Shown one piece after another: positions 1 through 10,306 of a stretch of DNA of 64,000 nucleotides (within the stretch, counting starts at the first letter, position 1; the number at the start of each line of letters is the position of its first letter). Both the position numbers and the translations under genes were made by a program. The DNA is from Rhynchopus euleeides (taxonomy: Eukaryota; Euglenozoa; Diplonemea; Diplonemida; Diplonemidae): contig OY723256.1 of assembly GCA_963210315.1 (NCBI GenBank), forward strand, positions 744,001 through 808,000. Reading direction: 5' to 3'. The notes under the pieces are model-generated. The model was not told the DNA's origin. It did no database searches and saw only the letters and a program-made list of their open reading frames with translations.

Positions 1-831
1 GTACGGCATCGTCGCGTCCAGCTCGAACGCGCTGTCCGGGATGGACGACCACCAGCGGCGCGACTCCGCCTCGTAGTGGATCCCGTCCTGCAGCGCCGAC
101 TTGTTCACCTTGTCGTGCTCGTGGTAGTCCTGCCACAGCGCCCACAGGCGGTCCACGTTCGCGTGGTGCATGAAGAAGACCGGGTCCGCGGGGGACCGCA
201 TGGTGGCCATCTGGCCTCCGATGTAGATGTGCGGGGCGGCGTGCGGCGCACCCTCGAGACGCACCGAGAAGGCGCGGAAGTTCCGGTGGCTGGTGATGAT
301 CTCCATCAGAGCCGCCTCCCCCGTGAACCCCTGGCTGCTCCTCCGCCGCTGCAGGCACGCCCCGTTGCGCATCGTCCAGCCCGCTGCAATCCCGTTGTCG
401 ACGCACTGCGTCTGGCCCTGCGGGTGGTTCACCAGGTTCCCGAAGGTGCGGTTCTTCAGCGGCGCCGACGCCGCCTGGCGCTCCTCGCTCCCCGCGTCAC
501 GCTCCCAGTCCCAGTACGGCACCGTCACGCACTCGAACCCGGGCAGGCTGCGCAGCATGTTCTCGTACTGCAGCACGTACTGACGGTGCCACGGCAGGAA
601 CGCAGACGTCTGGTGCGCGTACTGCTCCTGCCTCTGGTGCGTCTCCACAATACGCAGGTACGTTTCACGCTGGTCCCGCACCAGCGTCGCCACTGCGTCT
701 GCGTACAGCTGCCTCTCCGAGCACGTCAGGCTCGAGTACGCCTTGCGCACGCGCGGCCCGCACCCATCGTTCTGTGCCACGCACAGCGCAGCACAGCCGC
801 TCAGCAGCAGCAACGTCTTGGACAAGCCCAT
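1..831 (-). CDS. Tyrosinase, copy 1 (N-terminal part, runs off left edge)
   Basis: This is the N-terminal 277 or so residues of a tyrosinase whose remainder lies beyond base 1. The ATG is at 829-831. It matches the complete gene at 15665-17068 base for base as far as I could compare by eye, with a constant offset of 16237. It includes the signal peptide, the CuA histidines (65, 73, 82) and the CuB segment with H197, H201 and the FFMHHANVDRLW motif. The family oxidises phenols to quinones with a binuclear copper centre. Whether this copy is complete outside the window cannot be seen. It is part of a recent segmental duplication. Confidence 0.85.
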   Translation of the reverse strand, partial: MGLSKTLLLLSGCAALCVAQNDGCGPRVRKAYSSLTCSERQLYADAVATLVRDQRETYLRIVETHQRQEQYAHQTSAFLPWHRQYVLQYENMLRSLPGFECVTVPYWDWERDAGSEERQAASAPLKNRTFGNLVNHPQGQTQCVDNGIAAGWTMRNGACLQRRRSSQGFTGEAALMEIITSHRNFRAFSVRLEGAPHAAPHIYIGGQMATMRSPADPVFFMHHANVDRLWALWQDYHEHDKVNKSALQDGIHYEAESRRWWSSIPDSAFELDATMPY

Positions 832-2051
832 CCTTGAGGCACGAGAGAATCACAAACTACAGGGATGTGGGTGTGTTGGTGGGCAGTAGTGCCATCGCGG
901 TTGGGCACAAGGGGCACGCAAGACATTGACCGCAGGGTTGGGGGTGGGGGTGGGGGTGAGGACCCGGCTGCCGCAGCGTGTCGTCGGTCCTGTTGGGCAC
1001 CCAACACGGACTGCCTTCTCACGGGGAACATCTTTGTGTCTCAGCCGCCCTGCACAGCGGCAATATATATACAGGCCACACGGTGAACACGAGCCGGTAG
1101 GAGGGGGAAGGGGGGCCCCATTAGGAGTGGGTTTTTTTTTGCCTACAAGCGACACCACCACTCAACACACACAATACACACGCGTGAAATCTCTTTGGAA
1201 AGTGTCCGCATCACTTCGTCGGGGCACAGCACAGCAATATTCCCCCCACCAGGCCCAGGAAGCCCCACTAAGCCATCACCGCCACCACCACCCATCTTGT
1301 TCGGGAGTGTCGGCAGGGGCTCTGGCAGAGCAAGCCAGCACTCTGGCGTAGCAATCACCCCTGCACATTGGAACTGGGTAGGGGATGGGAAGGGGAAGCC
1401 CCATCCAACTCTGCACCCACTTGCAGAGTGAAGACTTGCCCACGCCCCCCCCACCCCTCGATACACAGAACACCTTTGCCACACGGACACATTAGGCATG
1501 CTGTTTGTTACAAAAAAAACAGAAAGGGGCTCTGCTGGTTATAATCACTCGGTTTTGGGGAATTTTTTTTTCCGCACATCCAAAAACTGCCGGGGGACAA
1601 ACCAATAAGCCCCTCCCGATATTCCCCTTTGCGCCCCCCTGGCAAGCCTGGCAAATCCGACAACATCCCACTTCTTTGGTTCGCTGGGTTCGTTCAGATA
1701 TTTTTTTTGGAAGATGCGTGCACCTTTCTGCTAGTGTACTACAGCCGGCAGCACCACACACCACACCTCCTCACCCACTTGAGGGGCGCGATGCGGTGCC
1801 GGGGGGGGGGGGGGGGGGGGGGCGGGCGGGGGGGTATTTTTGAAATAATTGCACATGACATACCCTCACCCATCACCTCACCACCACCACCCCCCATTCC
1901 ATCCATACACCACGGGTTGCCATACCGTTATCGATAACGTTATACACACGTGATGGAATGCCGACCCTACCACCACCCACCCCCACCTCCTCACTCCTTT
2001 GCCACAACACGCGCTTTGTGAAACATCACGCGACACACACTCTCAGCCCGT

Positions 2052-2366
2052 TCACAGCAGCTGCTTAATCTGGCTCCGAAGCTGCTTAAGCTCCTGCGAA
2101 AGGGTCGTGTTTTCCCCCTGGATCTCTGCAAGGTCCTGCTCGACTGCATCGGTGTTGAGCGAGCTGTTCCGTGTCGTCTGCTTCTCCACCTTCTCGGAAA
2201 CCTCGTGCAGCAGCTGTCGTGTGCTGGCCTGCTGCTCGACAGTCCCGATCAGGTGTGTGAAGGACTCGCGGAGGGAGATGATCTCCTGATACACAGCCAC
2301 CCCGTAGCTGACGTTCGACTGGTCCAGCTTCTTCGTCTCTGTGTAGCACTTCTCCTCAGTGGCGGC
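2052..2366 (-). pseudogene. CCDC22 3'-end fragment (truncated duplicate)
   Basis: About 104 codons plus the stop match the last coiled-coil part of CCDC22 exon 3 at 20493-20807. Homology stops at 2366 after a GGCGGC, where sequence belonging to the D2 retroelement takes over. There is no upstream CCDC22 exon near it on this side, so it cannot encode the full protein. It is best read as a broken by-product of the segmental duplication. Confidence 0.88.
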
Positions 2367-2414
2367 AGTGCATTGCACGCTTCCACCACTGACCAAGTCC
2401 CCATTTTTTTTTCC

Positions 2415-2608
2415 AGCACACGCGGATTGTGTCGGTGTGTGAAGAACTTTGCCTGAAGTACAGAAAATGGGGGTGTCAGTGGCGGAGCACAAAAGAAGAA
2501 AACATCAGAAACATATTCATTCGTGTCGTGGATCTGTCTTCGCGGTGGTGTATTTCCCCTAACACCCTTGGCTGGTCAGGACCTGTCATGTGTGTCAGTT
2601 GCAAAATA
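2415..2608. repeat. D2 terminal direct repeat A2 (194 bp)
   Basis: This stretch matches 8513-8706 without a difference I could find. Its position downstream of the RNase H region, with short 19-bp repeats on both sides (2369-2387 and 2642-2660), fits the B1-A2-B2 end of a split-direct-repeat retroelement. The B1-like copy is separated from A2 by 33 bp that have no match at the other end, so the end structure may be rearranged. Confidence 0.75.
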
Positions 2609-2734
2609 CATCCATTCCGCTCGATCCTTTCCGACAGTTGTTGCATTGCACGCTTCCACCCAGGACCCTAAGGACCCTCGGGTTGAAAGGGACGCCGCGC
2701 GACGTTACTTGCTCGGTGAAATCCGCCCGGTTGA

Positions 2735-4345
2735 TCATTCGGGAAGCAGGACCGGGTCCGTTGCCGTCACCCCCCTCGTATATTGGTCGGCCCGTTGGTC
2801 TGATGTTGAGACCCACTCACACACGACCTGGAGCTGAGCGCCAGCCGCCAGGGTGAACAGGTCAGCAATCACGTGGTTCGAACGGAAGTCTGATGAGTGA
2901 CCTCTCTGGATGCTGTGGACTGCCGGCAGGTTATCAACCATCAGCTTGATCCTCGTGGCCCGCAAGCTTTTCGACGCCAGAGCGATCGCCTGCCTCGCTG
3001 CGTACAGCTCCTTCACGTAGATGTGCCACATCTCCTTCCCGTTGGAGAAAGCCGCCTGCGCCACTTGTTGCGGATCAGACTCTAATATCGCCGCCCAGGA
3101 TGTCGAGGAAGCATCAGACCATGCCGTGGTGCACGTAGTAGGACCCCTCCCAATCCAGGGGTTCTCCGTCATCTGCGCTGACCTCTGTTCGATTTCCTTG
3201 ATGGCTGACGGTCTTACCGCGATCGGCGTGTCCCACTCCGCCGATTCGAACAGGTCCCTCGCCACATCTCTGATGAAGCTCAGCGTCGCCGGGAGGAAAC
3301 ACAGGAAAGAGTTTGTCGTGTACGAGTGCCACACCAAGCCCCCGACAACCTTGTAGATCGCCCTCGGGGTTGCTCTGCCCCCCCCGCACCGCTGCATGTT
3401 CCCGAGTCCCCAGAAATTTCTGAACCCACGCCGGGTCCGACCGGTAGCAGTGGCGTTGTAGATCAAACGATAGTCCAAAGGTGTTGAACATCTGCGTGGG
3501 CTGGCCGTAGCCCTGCTCGTCCAGTGACATCTTGGCGTTGACTGTTGCGCATCGGGTGAGGAAAATCTCGAACTTCTCAGCCGCCTCCTGTTGCGATCCT
3601 GCTGTCACGATGAAGTTGTCGACCCAGGTGACTCCCTCAGACGGTGGCAGCAGTACCCGCGCTGTCCGCTGCGCGATGCACGGTGCGTACTTCCACCCCA
3701 TGCAGAGTGCCTTCAATCTTGTAGTCACGAAATTCCCCCGTTGGGGTGCAACCTTCACGCCAAAGAAGTCTCTGATTTCGGGGTGCACCGGGAACTGGTA
3801 GAACCAGCTTTTCCCGTCGGTGGCCACGACCCAGTTCGCCTGCAGCAATCGCCCGATCACCCCCACGATCCGTGGGAGCAGCATGTCTTGAGGTGGTTGC
3901 ATGCAGTCGTTCAGCTTCCTGCCATCCAGAACGAAACGCCTCCCACCGGATTTCTTCTCCACGGTAAAGCCGTGCAGCACTACCTTGGGCTCGTGGGAAA
4001 CCTCCTCCAGCACTTCATACTGCTTCAGCGCGTCCAGATGGTGAAGAAGATTTCTGGATATTCTCATCCTGAAGCGGGCGTCGGACCTGATTCGCTGGAG
4101 CTCTCCTTCCCAGAAACGCGCGTAGAAGCTGCCTGGGTCCGTGATCACGTCAATCACGCCTTGAAGCTCGCCCGCCTGGTCCAATATCTTCAGCTGATGT
4201 AGGTCCATGAAACCGACACATATGGGTGCGATGTAGTCTTCGTTTGGCTTCCCTCCCTTATGAGGCGGCCTCCGCGGTTTCCCGCCGATAGAGATCGCAA
4301 GAGCTTCATCGTATAGAGTGTCGAGCCCGGGCCCCATATCTCCGT
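2735..4345 (-). mobile_element. D2 reverse transcriptase-RNase H region
   Basis: The translated region shows a DIRS-type reverse transcriptase: an RKLND-like segment, a QFPVHPEIRDFFG palm segment, an MGWKYAPC motif and a WVDNF motif. An RNase H-like domain follows, with a WSDASSTSW start, an ELYAARQAI helix and an LMVDNLPAVHS segment. The order and motifs resemble the matching regions of D1 and D3, but the sequence is clearly divergent from both. It belongs to a retroelement fossil and appears interrupted. Confidence 0.8.
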
Positions 4346-4435
4346 CGTCGTTGCACCCATCGCCCTCAGGTCTGTATCGCGCCCTGTTCCCCGGGATCCA
4401 CGGAACACCTGGGAAATTTCCCCGCAACAGGTTCC

Positions 4436-5305
4436 TCACATGGCTTCCCGCAGTTTTTCCGACATGGCTGCCGTCACGTCCACCCGCTGTAGCCCCGCCT
4501 CTGCGACGTATCGGATCAGCGACTCTGTCGTCTGGTGACGGGTGAGAAAACACAGCTCGTCGAGGGGCACCTTCTGCTTCAGGAGGAATTGCGCTGCTCC
4601 TCTCCTGAGGGAGTGCGAGGTGAGAGACCTGTTGACTCGCTGGAGGGCTGCCCCGATCTGGCTCGACGTGATCCCTGGCGGGAATATCATACCTGTCGGG
4701 TCGCTGATCGCTTTCAGACGGTGGCTGAGTGTCGCCCTCGCGCCGTCCGTCACGTGGTGGCCCGTGAAACGCCCCAGTTGAAATGGATCTCCTTTGGTCT
4801 CCCGCCAGTGCACTGTCACCACTCCGTCCGCCCTGATGTTGACCTCTTGTCTCTTGAGTCGCAGCACGTCTGACGCTCTCCCGGCTGTCACCCAGCACAT
4901 TTCCACCGCTAGACGTGTGAGGGGTTTTGGCTCGAGTCGCACTGCAGAGGTCACGTCGTGGGGTCCTGCCGGTGTTGCCTGTTTTCCTGGGATCAGCGCC
5001 CCTGATCTTCGCAAGCTCCGCCTGTAGTCCTGCAGCAGCTGCGATTCCGACAGGGACACGCCGCTTGTCCGCCTCAACGCCCCTGCGACATCCATCGTGT
5101 ATTGCAGGGCGGACGCCGCGGTTATCCCGTCCAACGTCCTCTTCTTCTCCACCCAGTATATGAGCGCGAGGTCGTGTGGAATCCCGCCGTTCCGTTCCTC
5201 CCAAGTCGCCTTGAACTCGAGGTAGCGGCGGGAGGTGCTCCTCAGGCTCTTCCAGTACGACCCTGCCAGGCACTGTGCGAGAGTCTCCCTCGCCGATTTG
5301 AGCAC
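4436..5305 (-). mobile_element. D2 tyrosine recombinase
   Basis: The roughly 290-residue product has the tyrosine-recombinase signature: a TAGRASDVLRL segment with the first catalytic Arg, SHSLRRGAAQ (H-x-x-R), then FLTRHQTTESLIRY with the third catalytic His/Lys position and the Tyr region. These enzymes cut and rejoin DNA through a 3'-phosphotyrosine link, and in DIRS-like retroelements they insert a circular DNA copy. It lies between the gag-like and reverse transcriptase regions of D2. Confidence 0.82.
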
Positions 5306-5398
5306 CGCGCTCTCCTGCTCGTCCGTCAGTCCCGTCTCGTGCTGCCGTCTTCTGCCTCTTTCGCTCGGGGGGGGGCACAGGATCTGTTCGTAGGGGAG

Positions 5399-6415
5399 TC
5401 AATGCTGCCCCCCCTTGCTCCCCTTTCCCCCCTTTCCCGTGTGGCCAGCCTGGCGGTTGTCGATCCTGTCGAAGTCTCGCTTCCTCGTGTCGCGGCTTCC
5501 GATTACGCGATCCTTGCGCTTCTGCTCCTCCTCCTCCAGCTTTTTCTTCCCGGCCTGTACCAGTGGTTCGATGAGGCGATCCTTCAGCCTCTCGTCGAAC
5601 TTGTCGAACTGGTAGCCGCTCGCCCTCTTCTCAAACGTCAGGCGGAAGACCCGCCCGTACTTCCCCAGGTGCAGCGTTGCCGACAGCGCGACCACCACCC
5701 GGTGTATCACCCCCATCAGCTCGATGTTGTCCGCCGGGTTCGGCTTGAGTGCTGCCAACGTCTTGTCCAGCAGCTGCAGATTCCTCTGTGTGTCTGCCTC
5801 ATACTCCCGCGTCGAGCTGAGGTCGGACGGCAGAGCGTACTCCTTGAAGACTTTCCCCACCTCCATCCGGATGAGGTTGCGAACCTGTGGGATGTGCACA
5901 TTCCCCCAAGTCGCCACCACCTCGGCACAGAACCCCGCGGGCAGGGAGAGGTCCCTCTGCTCCTCCAGCGCGGTCAGTCTTCCCCGGATATCGCGCATGT
6001 CGTCCCTGAGCCCCAGCAGGATTTCCATCATGTCACCCTGCGGCGGTGGTGGCGGGGCGCCAGGCGCAACCGGCGGGGTTCCTGGCTGCGACGACGCGTT
6101 GCTCACTGCGTCCGCCAAGGGCCCGGCGAAGGTGCGGATCCACTCGCACACAGGGCACACCCACCCCGCTTCCGTGATGGTGCCCGTGAACAGGCTCCGG
6201 ACTGGGCCCGCCGGGAGGGTCCCGCGGATACACGTAACGGTGGTCCTGTGCCCGCACCGCCAGCACTGGGCCCCGGCACCATGCACCGTGCCACACGAGG
6301 GAAATACGCACCCTGGGGACCCCTCCACCGGCAGCCCGTCGGCGAGCTTCGGCTCCACCCCCGCCCAATCGACCACATGGGCGTTGGCGGGGAAGTCATC
6401 CCTCGTGAGGGCCAT
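5399..6415 (-). mobile_element. D2 gag-like ORF1
   Basis: The first ORF of D2 starts at the ATG 6413-6415 and encodes about 338 residues. Two CxxC-type pairs (CVFPSC...CWRC, then CPVC) near the N-terminus suggest a zinc-binding module, and a K/R-rich segment with KEEEEQKRKDR-like composition sits near the C-terminus. I do not recognise a specific capsid family. The gag role is inferred from position ahead of the recombinase and polymerase. Confidence 0.6.
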
Positions 6416-6449
6416 CTCTCGCGAAGCGGCTGCTGCTCTGAGCCCGTGG

Positions 6450-7115
6450 CCAGTAGATGAACCTGGTGAGGTGTGCCCGCCTGCGCTTGTGAGGTGTGGC
6501 TCGCGGCCTAGATGAACCTGTTAAGGTGTCCTCGTGTTGTTGGAGCAGATGAGTCTGTTCAGGGTGTGTCCGTTCGCGCTGTTGGAGTCTGGCGTGAGGG
6601 CCTCGTAGATGAACCTGTACAGGGTGTGGGCGTCTGCGCTGTTGAAGTCTGTGGCTCGTGGGCCTATGGCTCGTGGGCCGTAGATGAACCTGTACAAGGT
6701 GTGGGCGTCTGCGCTGTTGAAGTCTGTGGCTCGTGGGCCTATGGCTCGTGGGCCGTATAGATGAACCTGTTAGGGTGTCCGTCTGCGCTGTGCTACAGTG
6801 TGGCTCGTGGGCCTATGGCTCGTGTGCCGTAGATGAACCTGTATAGGGTGTGGGCGTCTGCACTGTTGAAGTCTGTGGCTCGTGGGCCTATGGCTCGTGG
6901 GCCGTATAGATGAACCTGTTAGGGTGTCCGTCTGCGCTGTGTTACAGTGTGGCTCGTGGGCCTATGGCTCGTGGGCCGTAGATGAACCTGTACAAGGTGT
7001 GGGCGTCTGCGCTGTTGAAGTCAGTGGCTCGTGGGCCGTATAGATGAACCTGTTAGGGTGTCCGTCTGCGCTGTGTTACAGTGTGGCTCGTGGGCCTATG
7101 GCTCGTGGGCCGTTT
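6450..7115. repeat. Tandem repeat array, 56-76 bp units
   Basis: About nine units begin with GATGAACCTG and include GGCTCGTGGGCC. Unit starts lie near 6457, 6512, 6608, 6684, 6760, 6833, 6909, 6981 and 7044. Two subtypes alternate: one with ACAAGGTGTGGGCG and one with TTAGGGTGTCCG. The array lies just upstream of the D2 gag start and is probably part of its leader. No coding sense is apparent. Confidence 0.85.
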
Positions 7116-7707
7116 TCTGCTGTAGTAGTGCCTCTCCCCTCTCACCGACACCTGCGTGGGCTCGTAGACCCTGATTATTGATCACGTGTGCTGGTTTTTT
7201 TTATATCACTAGTAAAAAGACTTTGTCTGCAGACCCCTTCTAAAAATGAGTAAAAAAAGGTAGCGTTTATTTTACGGAGTTTGTAAGAAATTTGCAGGGA
7301 CAGTAAAAAAAAGTTTTACTAGGAAAATAAAGTAATTGCAGGCACTTTCAAGGCAAATGGCGGGGGCTGGGCGAGGAAACTGTAGGTGGTCCAGAGTGTC
7401 GAAGCCTTGAGTCCCTTGTCGTCACGGAGGTGACTCAGATCGGACACAGAAGTGCTCCTATCCTCCCTTGGGGTGCCGGTTGTCAACCTGTTGAACTGCA
7501 GGAACTTCGCCCACGCCTTCCTGTACACGGGACCAGATGCCAAGTGCGTTGCTGTACTGTTCCTCCATCGCGTCAGCTTTTTGTGTGCATGTCATAATGC
7601 CTGTGTGCGCCTTAGGGTACTGGGACTGGTATACTCATGCAGCAGTCACTCAAGTACGCACATCCCGAGACAAAGTCTTTTCACACGTGATATAAAACTA
7701 CGTATTG

Positions 7708-7887
7708 CGATAAAAAGTGGACTTTATCCACTCGCCACACCTTGGAAACCCTCGGGCAACACATATTCCCCTCGCTTCGCTCGGGAAATATCCAGACATA
7801 CTCCCCTCGCTTCGCTCGGGAAGTATTTTTGCCCTCGGATTCCCAATCTGTGTGGCTCGTAAAATAAAGTCCACTTTTTTTTATCGC
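7708..7887. mobile_element. Small MITE with about 20-bp inverted ends, TA flanks
   Basis: The left end TTGCGATAAAAAGTGGACTT at 7708 recurs inverted near 7866-7887, with three extra bases in the A-run. A TA dinucleotide lies immediately outside both ends, as in Tc1/mariner-type target duplications. The 180-bp interior contains an imperfect duplication of a CTCGCTTCGCTCGGGAA string and no coding potential. It probably inserted into the D2 leader. Confidence 0.6.
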
Positions 7888-7990
7888 AATAAATAGTATT
7901 TTTTTTTCCAGCACACGCAGTGATTTTCCTCTCCGCTGAAAATCTCAAAAATGCCGGCGAAAAATTTTTTTCCCACCCGGAAAATTTTTT

Positions 7991-8015
7991 CTCGGGCGCG
8001 CTTCGCGCGCCCGAG
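7991..8015. other. Perfect hairpin, 11-bp stem, TTC loop
   Basis: CTCGGGCGCGC, TTC, then GCGCGCCCGAG form a perfect GC-rich stem. It follows A/T homopolymers within the D2 leader. A role in RNA structure of the element is possible but not shown. Confidence 0.7.
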
Positions 8016-8074
8016 ACGACGCGGAGATGGCCAGTCGCATACGCCCAAGGACTTGCGAGACAGGCACACGCGAC

Positions 8075-8131
8075 AGGGGGGGTCTGGGGGGCGGAGCCCC
8101 CCAGCCGCCGGAGGCCACGGTAGTGAACATC
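8075..8131. repeat. Dispersed G-rich repeat, copy 1
   Basis: One of four copies in the window of a unit with GGGGGGTCTGGGGGGCGGAG followed by CCCCCCAGCCGCCGGAGG and CCACGGTAGTGAACATC. The GGGGCGGAGCCCC core can fold on itself. The preceding AAGGACTTG...GACAGGCACACG is also shared in part with the copies at 11068 and 11244, so the full unit is nearer 95 bp. Confidence 0.8.
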
Positions 8132-8211
8132 CGTCCCGTCGAGGCTACAGATTTTGGGCGTTTTCGCATTCCTGGGGTTGCTGTACGGCTTGTGGGCCTG
8201 GGTTCCACAAG

Positions 8212-8270
8212 CGGGGTCTGGGGGGCGGAGCCCCGCAGCCGCCGGAGGCCACGGTAGTGAACATCTGTTC
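8212..8270. repeat. Dispersed G-rich repeat, copy 2
   Basis: Same unit as 8075-8131 with GCAGCC in place of CCAGCC after the core. It ends with GTGAACATCTGTTC, which is closer to the endings of the copies at 11068 and 11244. Confidence 0.8.
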
Positions 8271-8512
8271 TTTGCAGCCACCCTCTGCAGGTCTTGTCCT
8301 GCCAATCTGTGACTGCTTGGTGGGGCTCACAGAGCAGGCCCTCCCATTTTTTTCCTGGGCCTGATTTTTTTCCTCCAGGACCTCTCCCCAGACCCCCTGA
8401 AAAATTCCCACCAAAAACCCCCGTGGCGAAAAAACTTTTTTCGCCGGACGATTTTTCCAGAGATTTTTTTTTTTGCGAAATTTTATTTTTTCGCCACGGG
8501 GGAAAATCACTG

Positions 8513-8706
8513 AGCACACGCGGATTGTGTCGGTGTGTGAAGAACTTTGCCTGAAGTACAGAAAATGGGGGTGTCAGTGGCGGAGCACAAAAGAAGAAAA
8601 CATCAGAAACATATTCATTCGTGTCGTGGATCTGTCTTCGCGGTGGTGTATTTCCCCTAACACCCTTGGCTGGTCAGGACCTGTCATGTGTGTCAGTTGC
8701 AAAATA
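8513..8706. repeat. D2 terminal direct repeat A1 (194 bp)
   Basis: Direct repeat of 2415-2608, apparently identical. It marks the 5' side of the minus-strand D2 element. The sequence beyond 8706 is unrelated to that beyond 2608 and is not CCDC22 either, so the outer end of this repeat may be lost or rearranged. Confidence 0.75.
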
Positions 8707-9463
8707 TAAACCGCGGGGATTTTGAGTTATGCAGTACGGGGGGGGGGGGGGGGGGGTCTTCGCTACCAGGTGTGACTGAGTGAGAAAAAGTGAGCCACGG
8801 CCCACTTCCCCTCACTGACTGACGAGCTGTGACTGGTAGCGAGGGCCCCCGGGGGGAGGGTTTGATCACGGGTATAGACAATAGCAACCGTGTTGAGGGG
8901 TGGGGGTGTGGCCTGGGGGTGGGCACGCCCAAACAACTTTGAGCGAGAGGGCTGTGGTGTGTATGTGTATCGAGAGGCAGGGGCCGCGCTGGAAGGGGGG
9001 TGGGGGTGTGGCCTGTGAGTGGGGTGATGAGATGGATGATGAGTGTGACGGGCGGTTCAACCTGGACATTCCGCGCAGGGGCATTCGCCACCCGCTCTGT
9101 GCAACTTCAGGCATGGGTATGGGTGTGGGAGGGATGGCTGGGTGGGGGTGGGGAGGGGAATCGCCCTGCACTGCAAGGTACTACGTTGCGAGGCACTGCG
9201 TTTTGTGTGCGCATCTCCTGGGGGTGAAGGCATGTCGAGAAGAGGCGCTGTGTGGCCAGTCTGCTGGGCATCAATCTGCTGGAGGAGGGAGAGCAGAGGA
9301 TGGCACGCAGCTATGAAACAGGGGCATGGGGGCTCAAGCAAGGCCCTGTGAAGTTGGCGTGGGAAAAAAAATAGGGCGAAACGTCAACTGCAGCAGTCCG
9401 GCTAGTTCTGTTGTGATTTGCGCAGGTTTTCACCTCCCCGGGTGGGGGCAATGTTGTTAGGGT
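8707..9463. other. Unassigned spacer, G-runs, no gene seen
   Basis: The stretch has long G-runs (for example near 8740-8757) and GGGTGGGGGTGTGGCCTG-like duplicated words near 8898 and 8997. Open frames here are short and compositionally biased. I see no gene or RNA. Confidence 0.6.
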
Positions 9464-10306
9464 GGGTTTAAACTCGGGTTTAAACTTGGGTTTAAACCGG
9501 GTTTTTATTGGGTTTTTATGGTTTTTATTCCTGAGATTTCTCGGGTTTAAACTCGGTTTTTTGGTGGGGGGTGGGAGAGGGGGGTTTTTTTACTCTACCA
9601 CCTCTACCATTCCAGTGCAGACTCCGAAGCCAAGAAAAAATAGCTAGCGGCAGTGATCTGAGGGTACCGTACCCGGTACCCTCGGGGGGTAGTACCCCCT
9701 GGTGCCCCCAAAATGGTGGTTTTCAGTTTCGCGGAATTTGCATTTCCGGCGTTTTTCCGAACCGTGGTGAGGTCATTTTGCCAGGAGCACCAGCATCACC
9801 AGTAACGCCAGCAACGCCTGTGGAGGAGACCCCCCTCAGAAGTCAAAACCAGCTGCCAAACCAGCCAGGCAATGCAGGATTGTTGCGACCCCCCGACCCA
9901 ACGAGACGGAGATGACGAGGATAGTGGATGCCTGGGCAGATTATGTACTGGCTGCCGGGCTCCCCCTCTCCATTATGGAGGACGAACATTTCCCCAAGGC
10001 CGTCGGGGTGACACGCCCCAGCATAGATGTCAAGCAGCTGCCGAGCAGGCACCAACTCGGGGGTAAACTTCTCGATGAGAAGTATGACGCGGTCATGAAC
10101 GAAGACCTGTGAAAGTTGAACAAGTCGGACAGCCGCGTCCCTCCCTGGCCCCCCTCCCCTCCCGCAAACCAGCTCAGTGCACGTAACGTGTGCACCCCCT
10201 GCAGCTTCCTACTGGGTTTTTACTGGGTTTAAACTCGGTTTAAACCGAGTTTAAACCCGGTTTTAGAGTTTAAACCCGGTTTTTTGGGTTTTTTGGGTTT
10301 TTTTTT
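9464..10306. mobile_element. Degenerate hAT derivative bordered by GTTTAAAC repeats
   Basis: Both borders are built from GGGTTTAAAC / GTTTAAACCC words (about 9464-9565 and 10206-10306), arranged partly inverted. Between them lies a hAT transposase remnant (9864-10112). The element appears to be an internally deleted relative of a hAT transposon. Exact ends and a target duplication could not be fixed. Confidence 0.5.
9864..10112 (+). pseudogene. hAT transposase fragment
   Basis: The frame ending at 10112 encodes about 80 residues that align with part of the intact hAT transposase at 27854-29833. Shared features in order are P...E...IVDAWA, GLPLSIMED (GTPFSHVED there), a TRP, and SRHQLGGKLLD (RHSLGTKWLD there). 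Upstream and downstream parts of the transposase are absent, so this is a fragment of a related but distinct element. Confidence 0.65.

Larger units (their letters stand above)
1..2366. repeat. Segmental duplication, copy 1
   Basis: Bases 1-1800 align with 16238-18037 and bases from about 1801 to 2366 align with about 20250-20805. Differences seen are very few: one T in a T-run near 1131-1139, G-run length near 1800, and one C/T change near 2146. The copy therefore looks very young. It carries the tyrosinase 5' part, its roughly 1 kb upstream spacer, and the 3' end of CCDC22. It ends inside CCDC22 exon 3, where the D2 retroelement begins. The spacer 832-2051 holds homopolymer runs and no gene I can support; a TATA-like AT run lies near 1062-1074. 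Confidence 0.9.
7116..8512. other. D2 leader: AT-rich tracts and small foldbacks
   Basis: This stretch has no gene. It holds a TA-flanked inverted-repeat MITE (7708-7887), an 11-bp-stem hairpin (7991-8015), two copies of a dispersed G-rich repeat (8075-8131 and 8212-8270), and an inverted pair GTGGCGAAAAAA / TTTTTTCGCCAC near 8422-8500. A TTTTTTTTCCAGCACACGC string at 7902-7919 repeats the left border of A2 at about 2404-2421. It is assigned to D2 only because it sits between ORF1 and the A1 repeat. Confidence 0.5.
2369..8706 (-). mobile_element. D2: tyrosine-recombinase (DIRS/PAT/Ngaro-like) retroelement
   Basis: This minus-strand element encodes a gag-like ORF, then a tyrosine recombinase, then reverse transcriptase with RNase H. 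A 194-bp direct repeat, seemingly identical, lies at 8513-8706 (upstream of the ORFs, A1) and 2415-2608 (downstream, A2). A short 19-bp repeat occurs at 2642-2660 and 2369-2387, flanking A2 as B1 and B2 do in split-direct-repeat elements. The long 5' leader (6416-8512) contains a tandem array, a MITE and other repeats, so outer limits are approximate. The identical repeats point to a young insertion. The polymerase region looks broken at one or two places. It lies at the edge of the duplicated segment. Confidence 0.75.

Noticed and set aside
9464-10306. Interstitial telomere fusion (GGGTTTA/TAAACCC)
   Set aside because: The words have irregular 10-12 bp spacing and surround a transposase remnant; they are not a run of 7-bp telomere repeats.
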